Source: JADJYF01 sp965278995 (GTDB lineage: Bacteria; Pseudomonadota; Gammaproteobacteria; Ga0077536). From it: a DNA stretch of 64,000 nucleotides. Position numbers and translations under genes: made by a program. Under the pieces are notes generated by a model. That model was not told the DNA's origin and ran no database searches. It saw only the letters and a list, made by a program, of their open reading frames with translations. The stretch's first letter is position 1; every line of letters begins with the position of its first letter. The stretch covers positions 434,001 to 498,000 of the forward strand of contig OZ257136.1 in the NCBI GenBank assembly GCA_965278995.1. The letters run 5' to 3'. Of the stretch, positions 1 through 9,319 are shown piece after piece.

Positions 1-2
1 TG

Positions 3-434
3 GAACTCGACCGTGCAGATAGTATTCATTACATCGTCGCACTCGACGAAATCACCCTGCCTGGCAGCGGCACCGCGCGCTACGACTTCAACGGTATGAC
101 CACCTCGTCGACCGGGACCGACGGCTCCATCGGTAGCGGTATCGTCAGCGGCCACGTCCTGGTGGACTTCGGAAGTACCCAGGTTGATACAGCCTTCACC
201 GTCGATCACGGTGGGAGCCTGGCTATATCCACAAGCGGCGATTTCATCTCATCCACCCCGGTATTTACCAGTGATGGCAGCGCCACCGGAGTCGGGTGCG
301 AGTCGTTCTGCTCGGTAAGCGCTGACGGTATTGTGGCGGGGCCGGGAGCTACCCCGGAGCGGCTCGGATTAAGCTACCAGATTGAGCAGGCCGACCGTTC
401 GATAGTCGGTGTGGGCGGCTTCAGTCTACCGTAG
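3..434 (+). CDS. C-terminal part of a probable surface/FecR-type protein (partial)
   Basis: The reading frame is open from the left window edge and ends at a TAG codon, giving 143 residues of a protein whose start lies outside. The visible part is rich in Gly, Ser, Thr and Asp with alternating beta-strand character (for example GHVLVDFGSTQVDTAFTV) and has two nearby cysteines (VGCESFC). This looks like the C-terminal beta-sandwich or barrel-like domain seen at the end of some FecR-domain or transferrin-binding-like surface proteins in gammaproteobacteria. No catalytic motif is seen. The family call is from general resemblance only. It converges on glnS with a 13-base gap. Confidence 0.5.
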   Translation, partial: ELDRADSIHYIVALDEITLPGSGTARYDFNGMTTSSTGTDGSIGSGIVSGHVLVDFGSTQVDTAFTVDHGGSLAISTSGDFISSTPVFTSDGSATGVGCESFCSVSADGIVAGPGATPERLGLSYQIEQADRSIVGVGGFSLP

Positions 435-447
435 TCGCTCTGACCAC

Positions 448-2139
448 TCAGCTCTCGCTGTCAGCGCCCATTCGCGCCCAGGTGTCGCGCAGGCTGACGG
501 TACGATTGAAGACGAGGTGGTCAGGGCTGGAATCGCTGCTGTCGCGGCAGAAATAACCGGTCCGTTCGAACTGAAAGACATCGGCAATGACTTCGGCCAG
601 GGCCGGTTCGCCCCAGGCTGAGGTCAGCACGGTTAGTGAATCCGGGTTCAGGTGCTCGCGGAAATCGTCGGCTTCGGCCGGATTAGGCGTATTGAACAGA
701 CGATCGAACAGGCGTACTTCCAGCGGATGGGCGTGAGCACAGGCGACCCAGTGGATGATGCCTTTCACTTTGCGCCCATCGGCAGTCTTGCCGCCGCCGC
801 TCTGCGGATCATAGGTGCAGCGGAGTTCCAGCAGCGTCCCGTCGGGCGCTTTCACGACTTCGTTGCAACGGATTACGTAAGCGTAGCGCAAGCGCACTTC
901 CTGGCCGGGTGCCAGGCGGTGAAATTTATTGGCCGGGACTTCCATGAAGTCGTCCTGCTCGATATAGATCTCGCGCGCCAGAGGCACACGCCGGGAACCC
1001 AGCGCCGGGTCTTTGGGGTGGTTTGGTGCATCCACCCATTCAGTCTCGTCGACCGGGAAATTCTCGATCACGATTTTCAACGGTCGAAGTACGGCCATAG
1101 CCCGCGGCGCGCTGCTGTCGAGCGCTTCACGCACACAATTCTCGAGCACGCCCATGTCGATGATGGTCTGTTTCTTGGTAACCCCGACGCGCTCGCAGAA
1201 ATCGCGGATGGCGGCCGGCGGATAGCCGCGCCGGCGCATCCCTTTCAAGGTCGGCAGCCGCGGGTCGTCCCAACCGCTGACGTGATTTTCCTGCACCAGC
1301 GACAGCAGTTTGCGTTTGCTGGTGATGGTGTAATTCAACTCAAGGCGCGCGAACTCGATCTGTTGCGGATGGCAGGGCACGTCGAGCTGGTCGAGGACCC
1401 AGTCGTAGAGCGGTCGATGGTCCTCGAATTCGAGCGTGCACAGCGAATGCGTGATGCCCTCCAGAGCGTCGGATAGACAGTGTGTGTAGTCGTACATCGG
1501 GTAGATCTTCCACTGCGCTCCGGTGCGGTGGTGGGTGGCGCTGCGGATACGGAACAGGGTCGGGTCGCGCAGGTTGATATTCGGCGAGCCCATGTCGATG
1601 CGTGCGCGCAGCACGAGTTCACCGTCAGCGAACTCACCGTCACGCATGCGCCGGAACAGCGACAGATTCTCGGCCACCGTGCGATTGCGATCGGGGCTCT
1701 CCTGACCACGCTCGGTCAGGGTACCGCGCATCGACCTGATTTCATCCGCGCTCGAACTGTCGACGTAGGCTTTGTCCGCCGCAATAAGACAGCAGGCATA
1801 GTCGTAGAGCTGCTCGAAATAGTCCGAGGCGTAGTGAAGGTGTTCGCCCCAGTCGAAACCCAGCCAGCGAACGTCGGCCTGGATCGACTCTGCATACTCG
1901 ACGCTCTCGGTCTCTGGATTGGTATCGTCGAAACGGAGGTTGCAGTGGCCGCCGTAAGCCAGGGCCGTGCCAAAATTCAGACAGATCGACTTGGCATGCC
2001 CGATATGCAGGTACCCATTAGGCTCCGGCGGGAAACGTGTGACGACCCGCCCGCCATGTTTGTTGCTCGCCTGATCGGCATCGATCATGTGCAGGATGAA
2101 ATGACTGGTCGCAGAGGGTGCTTTGGGATCCATGGACAT
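448..2139 (-). CDS. glnS: Glutaminyl-tRNA synthetase
   Basis: Cytoplasmic class Ic aminoacyl-tRNA synthetase that charges tRNA-Gln with glutamine. The 563-residue length matches the bacterial family (E. coli about 554). The HIGH signature appears as PPEPNGYLHIGHAKS near residues 37-51, and the KMSKS loop as ITSKRKLLSL near residues 273-282. The C-terminal half has the two beta-barrel anticodon-binding domains, with EIYIEQDDFMEVP and the conserved LRYAYVIRC stretch. It is monocistronic here, facing away from the PilZ/DUF1631 gene. Nothing looks altered. Confidence 0.97.
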   Translation of the reverse strand: MSMDPKAPSATSHFILHMIDADQASNKHGGRVVTRFPPEPNGYLHIGHAKSICLNFGTALAYGGHCNLRFDDTNPETESVEYAESIQADVRWLGFDWGEHLHYASDYFEQLYDYACCLIAADKAYVDSSSADEIRSMRGTLTERGQESPDRNRTVAENLSLFRRMRDGEFADGELVLRARIDMGSPNINLRDPTLFRIRSATHHRTGAQWKIYPMYDYTHCLSDALEGITHSLCTLEFEDHRPLYDWVLDQLDVPCHPQQIEFARLELNYTITSKRKLLSLVQENHVSGWDDPRLPTLKGMRRRGYPPAAIRDFCERVGVTKKQTIIDMGVLENCVREALDSSAPRAMAVLRPLKIVIENFPVDETEWVDAPNHPKDPALGSRRVPLAREIYIEQDDFMEVPANKFHRLAPGQEVRLRYAYVIRCNEVVKAPDGTLLELRCTYDPQSGGGKTADGRKVKGIIHWVACAHAHPLEVRLFDRLFNTPNPAEADDFREHLNPDSLTVLTSAWGEPALAEVIADVFQFERTGYFCRDSSDSSPDHLVFNRTVSLRDTWARMGADSES

Positions 2140-2427
2140 CGGTGCAGGCGTGCGCTCGGGGCTGACAGGTAACGAGCGATTATAAAGCCATCAGCGTCGC
2201 TGTCGCAGGGCATGGCGTCGTTCGTCGGATAGCGAAGTGACGGTGCTACAATAATGATGGGAGAGGTTGAGTGCAGCTCGGCTGGCGTCCGTTGCCCGCC
2301 GGGCAGGCGTCGCGGCGAGTTCTTGAGTCCGGTGACGCATGACCAGCTCAGCCACCGACCGCCGCCGCAGGAAGCACCGCCGGTAATCGACACAGTGGGA
2401 CATGACTGACTTACTGAACTCGCAGGC

Positions 2428-5400
2428 ATGACGGAAGGGCAGGGACCATCAAGCGGCGCGGAACAGCGTCGATTTGCGCGTGTGCCGATCAATCTGGACG
2501 GCTTGATCGCCATCGGCGGTCGCGCGCCTGTGGCCTGTACGGTGCGCGATTTCTGCCCGGGCGGCATGTTCATCGTCGCTGATCCCGCAACGTATGCCGC
2601 TCTCGCGCCGAAGACGTCGGCAATGCTCTATTTCGCCTTGATGGTCGACGGCGAGCGACAGGATTATCAGCTCAAGCTCGAAATCGCGCGAGCGGTGGCC
2701 AAAGGTATCGGCGTTTCGTTCGTCGAGCCCGAGGCCAAAGCAGTCGAAATGCTGGGTCATCTTGCTGCGCCGCCACCGCCGCCCGCCGAGACACTGTCTG
2801 CCGAAGAACGCGATGCCGTCGCCGCGACCCAGGGTGACGCCGAGCGAGAATTTGCCCGGGTCATCACGCCGCTGCAGGCGCTTGTACACGAGCAGATGAC
2901 GCGTCTGGTCGACCGTTTTCTCGAACGTGTCGACGATGTTCTGTTCCTCGCCGCTCGGGATGCTGGCAACAATGCCGATGAAACGCGTTTCATCGACGGC
3001 CAGCGCGAGATGCGACGGCGTCAAACGCGCGTCCGCGACGAAGTCGTGCCGAAAATCGAGCGCGAACTCGTGGCACTCGGCAAGCCACCCGGCGCACACG
3101 AGAAAGCGGCTGATGCCATCGGGTTATCCGACCTCTCGCTGGTCGACAAGGACGATTTCGAAGAATTTCTCGTCATCTCCGAAATGGTCTCCGAGCTCGA
3201 GCCGCAGTTTCACGAAGAACTTCATGCACTCGGTCGTCGTCTCAGCGCGCTGGCAAATCGCGATCTGCCGATCAGTGCGATTCCGATAGGTCCGGGCACA
3301 CTGTGCAATGCGATTGCCGATGCCTTGAAAGGACTGCAGTCCGACAGGCGGGTTATTGCGAGGATCTACAAGATTCTGCATGAAGTGATGTCAGGTAATC
3401 TCGGGCGTTTCTACGCCGACACCAATCAGCTCCTGATCGAGCACGGCGTACTCGCCGTCATCGAACGCGACAAAGCGCCGGCGCGCAAGCGCCCTGCCAG
3501 CGGGTTCGACGCGAAAGTACCCGATGCGCCCAGCGAAGCGGCGGGCGGTGTGCCGGAGCCAGACCTGGGCAACTCGATGCCAGGTCCCGACCAGTATCAA
3601 GCTCAGCCGCCACCGTCGTGGACGCCGCCAGCACATCCGCAAGCCGGCGTCGGGTACGCGCCGGCACCGACACAGATGCCGCCCGGTTACCCTGTTCCCG
3701 GATACCAGGGTGTCATTGCGCCCGCCATCCCAGCCTATCCTCCCGGTTATGCGCCGGGCACGGTCCATAGCGTACCGCCGATGTATCCTGGCGCGGCGCC
3801 GGCCGGAATGCCGGGCGTCGGTTATCCGTCGTCGCCTGCGGTCGGACTGCCGTCCGCTGCGGGTGGGTTCGGCTTACCGCAGGTTGGCTATGCGCCGGCT
3901 TCGGTGCAACCGCTGCAGCCGAGTCTGCCGGCGAGCCTGCCCGTGGACGCCAGTCAGACTCCGCCGTTTGTGCAATCGATGCCACCGAGTGTGTCCGCTG
4001 GCGTAATGCCGGCCGGCGTGTCGGCATTCGCCGGTGCACCGGGCGTCACTTACGCAGATGGCAGCGGCGTCGCGGGTGGCGGTCTGGCCGGGCCGGCGAT
4101 GCCTTATTACCAGGTGCCAGCCGGCTGGGCTGAAGCGACTTACGCCTCCGCTGTGCCGACCATGCAGCGCGCCTATACTGCCGCGCAGTCGCAGCTCGCA
4201 CTGCGCCGCCAGTTGATTCCCGATTTCGGTCAACCGCTGTCCGAAACCATCCGTCTGCGCGGCGCCTACAGCACCTCGCAGGTGCTTGAAGGCTTGTCCG
4301 AAATGCAACAGGCCTACGCGTCGACCGCGTCGCCGCTGCTGCTGAATCCGGATAGCGTGAAACAGCGTATCACGGCCGCACTGGTCGATGACGGCGCGCC
4401 GGCCAAGCTTGTCGGCGACGAGGCCGGCGATGCCATCGAAGTCGTCGCCGGGCTGTTCTCTGCGTTATTGAACGATGCCCTGGTTGCGAGCAGCGCCAAA
4501 TCGCATCTCACGCGATTGCAGCCGTCGGTGCATAAAGCAGCGCTGATTGATGGCAGCTTCTTCGAGTCGACTGACCATCCGGTCCGGCAGCTCATGAATC
4601 GCATTGCCGACGTCAGGGACGGCAAAGGCGGTGAATTTCAGCGCCGAGATTCGCGTATCCAGGAACTCGTCGCGCAGGCCAATCTGACGTTTCGCGACGA
4701 CATCGGCGTGTTCCAGCCGATGGTCACCGAGATGGATCAGATCATCGAGGAACAGGAGGCGGAATACGCGCGCAAGGTCGCCGACGTCATCGAGTCCTGT
4801 GAACAGCAGCAACGCGTGCTCGAGCAGCGCCGCGGTAGTTCGATGGAGTCGACAGACTCACAGCTCGAGAAATCCGACCTGCCGGAGGAGTGGAACAAGT
4901 GGCTGGAACGCTCGCGCAAGCTGGTCGCCGGCCAGCAGGTGCTGATGAACGCCAACTCGGCCACGGCGACTGTCGTCACCCTGATCTGGAAAGAGCCGCG
5001 CAACAAACTGTATGTCTTCGTCGACAATCAGGGTAACAAAGCCAGTACGCTGACGCTGCAACAGGTCGCGATGTACCTGCGTCGTGGCATCATCCGCACG
5101 CTCGAACATGAGCGCGACGAAGCGCCGCTGGCGCGCGCGATGTTCGAAGTTGTCGATCAGCTGCATGGCCAGGTCGAAGCGCATGCGACGCGTGACGATT
5201 TGACCGGCTTTCTGACCCGCAAGTATTTTCTGGAAGCGGTCGAAGCGGCGCTCCCGGGCAGCGACACGACTACCGCCCGAAGCACTGCGCTGGCCCAGTT
5301 TTCGCTCGAAAATCTGAAGCAGGTCAACGACGACTACGGCGTGACGAGCGGCGATGCGCTGTTGAAAGCCTGTGCCCAGGCCCTGGTTCGCGCCGTGCGC

Positions 5401-6507
5401 GGCAAGGATCTGGTGTTCGGTCGCCTCGGTGGCTCCGAACTCGGCGTTTACTGGCCGGCCGGCGGTATTCAGGGCGCGTACAAGAAGCTGCAGGCGGCGC
5501 TCGAGACCTTGAATGCGGTCGCGGTCAGCGCCGACGATAGTGTTGAGGATTCCATTGAGATCACGATGTCCGAGAATGAAACCTCGGAAGTCGCCACGAT
5601 TGTCCATCGCATTGCCGCCGAGTTCGTCATCGGACTGTCTGGCAGCGATGACGGTCTGGTTCAGGCAGAAGGTCTGCTTGGCGCGGCGCGCGAAGCCTGC
5701 GAGCAGGCGCGTTCGATGGGCCTGGGCTCGATCTACGTCGCCGGCAACGAAAGCCTGCAGCGGCGGCAGATGGAACAGATGGTCGTCTACGTCAACAAAG
5801 CGCTTGAACGTGGGCGCTTGATGCTCTCCGCACAAAGCGTAACGAGTCTGCGCGATCCTGATCTGGCGCCCGCGCTGCACGTTGCCGTGAGTGCGCGCGA
5901 TCGCTCCGAGCGACCGATACCGGCACAGTTGTTCGCGCCTGCGCTGGCGCGCTCCGATCAGGCTGCAGCAGTCGATAACTGGGTGCTGCGTCAGACCCTG
6001 ACCTGGATGGTGGCCAACGAGGACCAGGTCGATAATTACGCCGTCGTGATCGTTCCGCTGACAGCGGCCTCGATGAAAAACGAGGATCTGCCGGGCGAGA
6101 TCATGGGTCTGTTCATGGAATCGAGCGTGCCGCCGGGCAAGATCTGTTTTGAAATTCCCGATCGCGACGTGGTCGAGAATGTCGTCGAAGCAGGTGAATT
6201 GATCAGCACACTGAAAGAATTCGGCTGCCGCTTCGTGCTCGATGAGTTCGGCAGTGGGCATGCCAATTACGATTACATCAAGGAACTCGCGGTCGACTAC
6301 GTGTCGATCAAATCGAGCTTCATTGCCGACGCCCAGCGCAATCCCAAGGATTTCGCCATGGCCAAGTCGATTAACGAGCTGGCCCATTTCATGGGCAAGA
6401 AGACCATCGCCAAGCAGGAAGCCGGTCTCGACCTGGCTGCCACGATGCGCGAGATCGGCGTCGATTTTCTGTATGATTTGACCGAAATAACGCTGTTGAG
6501 TCCCTGA
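2428..6507 (+). CDS. PilZ-DUF1631-GGDEF-EAL multidomain signalling protein with degenerate active sites
   Basis: A 1359-residue cytoplasmic protein. Residues about 13-110 form a PilZ-like domain with an RRFAR motif and DFCPGG in place of the usual D/NxSxxG c-di-GMP signature. DUF1631-like helical sequence follows from about 140, interrupted by a Pro/Gly/Tyr-rich linker at about 385-560. A GGDEF domain begins near 915 (TRDDLTGFLTRKYF) but its signature reads GGSEL near 1001. An EAL domain occupies about 1110-1355, with LSAQSV for the EAL region and DEFGSG for DDFGTG. By family rules it should bind or sense c-di-GMP rather than make or degrade it; that is inference. A Ser/Thr kinase gene starts 68 bases downstream on the same strand, suggesting joint function. 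Confidence 0.85.
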   Translation: MTEGQGPSSGAEQRRFARVPINLDGLIAIGGRAPVACTVRDFCPGGMFIVADPATYAALAPKTSAMLYFALMVDGERQDYQLKLEIARAVAKGIGVSFVEPEAKAVEMLGHLAAPPPPPAETLSAEERDAVAATQGDAEREFARVITPLQALVHEQMTRLVDRFLERVDDVLFLAARDAGNNADETRFIDGQREMRRRQTRVRDEVVPKIERELVALGKPPGAHEKAADAIGLSDLSLVDKDDFEEFLVISEMVSELEPQFHEELHALGRRLSALANRDLPISAIPIGPGTLCNAIADALKGLQSDRRVIARIYKILHEVMSGNLGRFYADTNQLLIEHGVLAVIERDKAPARKRPASGFDAKVPDAPSEAAGGVPEPDLGNSMPGPDQYQAQPPPSWTPPAHPQAGVGYAPAPTQMPPGYPVPGYQGVIAPAIPAYPPGYAPGTVHSVPPMYPGAAPAGMPGVGYPSSPAVGLPSAAGGFGLPQVGYAPASVQPLQPSLPASLPVDASQTPPFVQSMPPSVSAGVMPAGVSAFAGAPGVTYADGSGVAGGGLAGPAMPYYQVPAGWAEATYASAVPTMQRAYTAAQSQLALRRQLIPDFGQPLSETIRLRGAYSTSQVLEGLSEMQQAYASTASPLLLNPDSVKQRITAALVDDGAPAKLVGDEAGDAIEVVAGLFSALLNDALVASSAKSHLTRLQPSVHKAALIDGSFFESTDHPVRQLMNRIADVRDGKGGEFQRRDSRIQELVAQANLTFRDDIGVFQPMVTEMDQIIEEQEAEYARKVADVIESCEQQQRVLEQRRGSSMESTDSQLEKSDLPEEWNKWLERSRKLVAGQQVLMNANSATATVVTLIWKEPRNKLYVFVDNQGNKASTLTLQQVAMYLRRGIIRTLEHERDEAPLARAMFEVVDQLHGQVEAHATRDDLTGFLTRKYFLEAVEAALPGSDTTTARSTALAQFSLENLKQVNDDYGVTSGDALLKACAQALVRAVRGKDLVFGRLGGSELGVYWPAGGIQGAYKKLQAALETLNAVAVSADDSVEDSIEITMSENETSEVATIVHRIAAEFVIGLSGSDDGLVQAEGLLGAAREACEQARSMGLGSIYVAGNESLQRRQMEQMVVYVNKALERGRLMLSAQSVTSLRDPDLAPALHVAVSARDRSERPIPAQLFAPALARSDQAAAVDNWVLRQTLTWMVANEDQVDNYAVVIVPLTAASMKNEDLPGEIMGLFMESSVPPGKICFEIPDRDVVENVVEAGELISTLKEFGCRFVLDEFGSGHANYDYIKELAVDYVSIKSSFIADAQRNPKDFAMAKSINELAHFMGKKTIAKQEAGLDLAATMREIGVDFLYDLTEITLLSP

Positions 6508-6575
6508 TCCTCAAGGACTTGCCGGCCCTGGCTGCCGGGCGTCCGGCGGCTCTTCCCGAGGAGCAAGCGGTAAGC

Positions 6576-7868
6576 ATGGCGATGGACCAGACGCCCGACA
6601 AAATCGGCAAGTACGATATCGTCAACGTCCTCGGCAAGGGCTCGATGGGCGTTGTCTACAAAGGGCACGACGCTTACGTCGACCGCCCGGTGGCCATCAA
6701 GGTGGCGACCAATGCCGATGCGGCCGATGACGGTGAGAGCATGGCCAAACGCATGTTCATCAACGAGGCGCGCTCGGCCGGCCGCCTTGACCATCCGCAC
6801 ATTCTCAAAGTCTACGAAGCGGGCGAAGAAGCCGGCATGCCGTACATGGTGATGGAATTCATCGACGGCGGCGACACCCTGCGCACTTATTGCAAGCCCG
6901 ACACTCTATTGCCGATGAAGCAGGTCGTGCGCCTGATCCGCCAGACCGCCGACGCGCTCGATTACGCGCATACGCAAGGCGTGCTGCATCGGGACATCAA
7001 GCCGGCCAATGTCATGCTGACGAAGAGCGGGGTGGCCAAACTGGGCGATTTCGGCATCGCGCGCCGGATGGGCATCGATCAGACGCAGATCATCGGTTGG
7101 TTCGGATCGCCGCTCTACATGTCGCCCGAGCAGGCTCAAGACAAGGAACTGACGCCGCAGTCGGATCTCTTCTCGCTGGGCTCGGTGTTCTACGAAATGC
7201 TGGCCGGCACACCGCCGTTCGCGGCCAAGGGATTGTCTAGTCTGATCCAGAAAGTCGTGAGCGAAGAGCCACGCCCGTTGCCGGAAGTGCGCGCCGAGGT
7301 GCCGGACATCATCTGGCGCGTCGTACGCAAGATGCTGAACAAGGATCTCACGACGCGCTATCGGACGGGCCAGGATATCGTCCGCGATCTCGACAAAGTC
7401 ATCGAACAGCTCGATCGCTCTCCGTTGTTGCTGTCCGACGAGGACAAGATCGACAAGATGAAACTGCTCACGTTCTTCACCAAGTTCACCCGCAATGAAC
7501 TGAAAGAAGTGGCCAAGGTGTCGTCGTGGCGCAATTACAGCGCTGGCGAGAGCGTATTTGCCGAAGGTGAGCGCGAGCGGGCATTTTTTGTCGTCGCTGA
7601 GGGTTCGGTCGCGGTTTCGATCAACGGTACCCGCATCCGCGATCTCGATGTCGGCGAATGTTTCGGCGAAATGGAATATCTATCGGATACCGGGCGCACC
7701 GCGAGCGTTGCCGCCAATCGCGAATCGACCATCGTCAAGGTCGAACGCGATTTCAAGGAATGGGCCTCGCTGCCGAGCCAGGTGCGCTTGAATCGAGCGT
7801 TCCAGGAAGTGCTTATCGACCGCTTGCAGGCGACCAGCCGGGCGCTCGCCCGCGCCCTGCAGCGTTGA
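6576..7868 (+). CDS. Serine/threonine protein kinase with C-terminal cyclic-nucleotide-binding domain
   Basis: A Hanks-type kinase of 430 residues. Residues about 11-270 hold the kinase fold: glycine loop LGKGSMGVVYKG, VAIKVA lysine, catalytic HRDIKPANVML and DFGIAR. Residues about 300-420 form a Crp-like cyclic-nucleotide-binding domain (AGESVFAEGERERAFFVVAEG, GECFGEMEYL). No membrane segment is seen, unlike PknB-type receptor kinases. I chose the ATG at 6576 because GAGGAG lies about 11 bases upstream; an in-frame TTG at 6519 would add 19 unlikely residues. The cNMP domain may gate kinase activity. It follows the DUF1631 signalling gene, its likely partner. Confidence 0.9.
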   Translation: MAMDQTPDKIGKYDIVNVLGKGSMGVVYKGHDAYVDRPVAIKVATNADAADDGESMAKRMFINEARSAGRLDHPHILKVYEAGEEAGMPYMVMEFIDGGDTLRTYCKPDTLLPMKQVVRLIRQTADALDYAHTQGVLHRDIKPANVMLTKSGVAKLGDFGIARRMGIDQTQIIGWFGSPLYMSPEQAQDKELTPQSDLFSLGSVFYEMLAGTPPFAAKGLSSLIQKVVSEEPRPLPEVRAEVPDIIWRVVRKMLNKDLTTRYRTGQDIVRDLDKVIEQLDRSPLLLSDEDKIDKMKLLTFFTKFTRNELKEVAKVSSWRNYSAGESVFAEGERERAFFVVAEGSVAVSINGTRIRDLDVGECFGEMEYLSDTGRTASVAANRESTIVKVERDFKEWASLPSQVRLNRAFQEVLIDRLQATSRALARALQR

Positions 7869-7882
7869 GCGCAGTCGTTTTT
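7842..7882. terminator. Hairpin with T-run between convergent kinase and dgkA genes
   Basis: GCGCTC (7842-7847) pairs with GAGCGC (7867-7872), followed by AGTCGTTTTTC. The left arm is inside the kinase coding region. The same right arm and tail recur after the spt-like gene at 16251-16267. The stem is short and the loop is 19 bases, so termination activity is a guess. Confidence 0.4.
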
Positions 7883-8259
7883 CACCAGCTTGTTCCCCAG
7901 TGCGCCCAGGCCAGCGTGCCCCACACCACGGCCAGCAGGATGACGGCCAGGAAGACCGCCGCCGAGGCCATGTCCTTGGCGCGCCCCGATAGTTCGTGAC
8001 GTTCGGCGCCGACTCTGTCGGTCAGTGCTTCGATGGCGGAATTGCACAGCTCGGTGATGATGACGAGAAACAACGTCGTGATCAGTATGGCGTAATCGCG
8101 CGCATCGCGGCCGACCCAGAACACCAGCGGGAACAGGCCGAGCGTTAACGCAACTTCCTGCCGGAACGCTTCTTCATGGCGCCAGCAGGCGCGTAGGCCG
8201 GCCAGTGAATAGCCACAGGCCTTGAGCAGCCGTTCCAGTCCGCGTGCGTGATTAGCCAT
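7882..8259 (-). CDS. dgkA: Diacylglycerol kinase (prokaryotic DgkA family)
   Basis: Small inner-membrane kinase of 125 residues that phosphorylates diacylglycerol to phosphatidic acid, recycling lipid released by periplasmic headgroup transfer. It shows an amphipathic N-terminal region, then three transmembrane helices (about 33-50, 55-75 and 98-118). The conserved signature reads ELCNSAIEALTDRVG near residues 69-83, and R/E positions in RHEEAFRQE match the family. Length matches E. coli DgkA (122). It converges on the kinase gene; no operon partner is seen. Confidence 0.95.
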   Translation of the reverse strand: MANHARGLERLLKACGYSLAGLRACWRHEEAFRQEVALTLGLFPLVFWVGRDARDYAILITTLFLVIITELCNSAIEALTDRVGAERHELSGRAKDMASAAVFLAVILLAVVWGTLAWAHWGTSW

Positions 8260-8423
8260 TACCCGGCAGCAAGATGCAGGGAATACGCGAAGTCGTGGCA
8301 GTCATGGGCGCTGGGGTTTTGAGATGCTGCTACGGGTCATGATGCATGGCGAGTATAACGGATCGTTCTTCGCTGCTGCTGGCGACACCTTTGGCCGTGC
8401 CTGTTGTGCCAGGGTTTCGGCGA

Positions 8424-8477
8424 TGGCGGACCTTCGCTCCGTCACTGACTGGTACGCTCCTCCGCGAAGGTCCGCCA
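8424..8477. repeat. Long hairpin, 14-bp stem with 26-nt loop (copy A)
   Basis: TGGCGGACCTTCGC (8424-8437) and its exact reverse complement (8464-8477) enclose a 26-base loop (8438-8463). The loop contains the mini-palindrome GTCACTGAC and the motif GTACGCTCC. The loop is the reverse complement of that of copy B at 8541-8606 with a single mismatch, while the stems are unrelated. No T-run follows, so it is not a standard terminator. Confidence 0.85.
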
Positions 8478-8540
8478 CCGCCTGTATGCAGTGCAGGGTG
8501 TCGTGGTTTCGGTGCCTGGATCTCCCTGCTGCGCTTGATT

Positions 8541-8606
8541 CGGCGCTGTCGGGCATCCCTGGAGGAGCGTACCCGTCAGTGACGGAAGGGATGCCCGACA
8601 GCGCCG
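8541..8606. repeat. Long hairpin, 20-bp stem with 26-nt loop (copy B, inverted)
   Basis: The 20-base arms at 8541-8560 (CGGCGCTGTCGGGCATCCCT) and 8587-8606 are perfectly complementary and enclose a 26-base loop (8561-8586). The loop is the reverse complement of the copy A loop in 25 of 26 positions. The two copies lie head to head between divergent dgkA and lexA. The rest of this 442-base intergenic stretch (8260-8701) holds only the lexA control region near its right end. Confidence 0.85.
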
Positions 8607-8661
8607 CTACGCGGTGTTGAGTCGTTTCGGTGTTGCCATCGTTCTTGCCAAAGCATAATTG

Positions 8662-8693
8662 CTGTATATAATTACACCTGTATCTTTCCTCAG
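8662..8693 (+). promoter_or_regulatory. Two abutting LexA (SOS) boxes upstream of lexA
   Basis: CTGTATATAATTACAC (8662-8677) and CTGTATCTTTCCTCAG (8678-8693) are two 16-base sites with no gap. The second has the full CTG-N10-CAG form; the first ends CAC instead of CAG. They end 8 bases before the lexA ATG, so LexA bound there would block both transcription and the ribosome-binding region. Two sites also precede lexA in E. coli. Confidence 0.75.
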
Positions 8694-8701
8694 GTATCAG
8701 C

Positions 8702-9319
8702 ATGGTTGCCGGGCTTACGGCGCGTCAGGCCGAGATTCTGACCTTCATCCGCAGAAGCATTCAGCGTACCGGAATGCCACCGACACGGGTCGAGATTGCG
8801 GCGGCACTGGGTTTTCGCTCGCCCAATGCGGCTGAAGAGCACCTGCGCGCGCTTGCTCGCAAAGGCGTGATCGAATTATTGCGCGGCTCTTCGCGCGGGA
8901 TACGTATTACCAGCGACGAATTCAGCTCGGCCCGCGGACTGCCGGTCGTCGGGCGGGTCGCTGCCGGTCAGCCGTTACTGGCACTCGAACATATCGAAGA
9001 GCATCTCGTCGTTGAACCGGAGCTATTCAAACCACGTGCGGATTATTTCCTGCGGGTGAGTGGCATGAGTATGCGCGATGCCGGCATCCTGGATGGCGAT
9101 CTGTTGGCCGTACATGCCACGCCGACTGCACGCAATGGCCAGATAGTCGTTGCCCGTCTCGACGATGAAGTCACCGTCAAACGGTTCAGGCAGCGCGGCA
9201 ACCGCGTCCGCCTGCTGCCCGAGAATGCAGCATTCGCACCCATCGACATCGATCTCCGGCAACAGGAACTCGTCATCGAGGGTCTGGGTGTCGGTGTTCT
9301 CAGAACGCATTCACAATGA
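8702..9319 (+). CDS. lexA: LexA repressor / SOS response autoprotease
   Basis: A 205-residue repressor of the SOS regulon that self-cleaves when stimulated by RecA filaments. The N-terminal winged helix covers residues about 1-70 (LTARQAEILTFIRRSI). The Ala-Gly cleavage bond lies in RVAAGQP near residue 87, the catalytic serine is in SGMSMRDAGI near 120, and the catalytic lysine is in VTVKRF near 160. Two SOS boxes directly upstream imply autoregulation. The stop overlaps the imuA start by 4 bases, so the mutagenesis genes are translationally coupled to their own repressor. Confidence 0.96.
   Translation: MVAGLTARQAEILTFIRRSIQRTGMPPTRVEIAAALGFRSPNAAEEHLRALARKGVIELLRGSSRGIRITSDEFSSARGLPVVGRVAAGQPLLALEHIEEHLVVEPELFKPRADYFLRVSGMSMRDAGILDGDLLAVHATPTARNGQIVVARLDDEVTVKRFRQRGNRVRLLPENAAFAPIDIDLRQQELVIEGLGVGVLRTHSQ

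Noticed and set aside
4858..6387. 509-codon open frame on the minus strand
   Set aside because: It lies fully inside the PilZ/DUF1631/GGDEF/EAL gene; the composition is that of an antisense frame in high-GC DNA and no family is recognisable.
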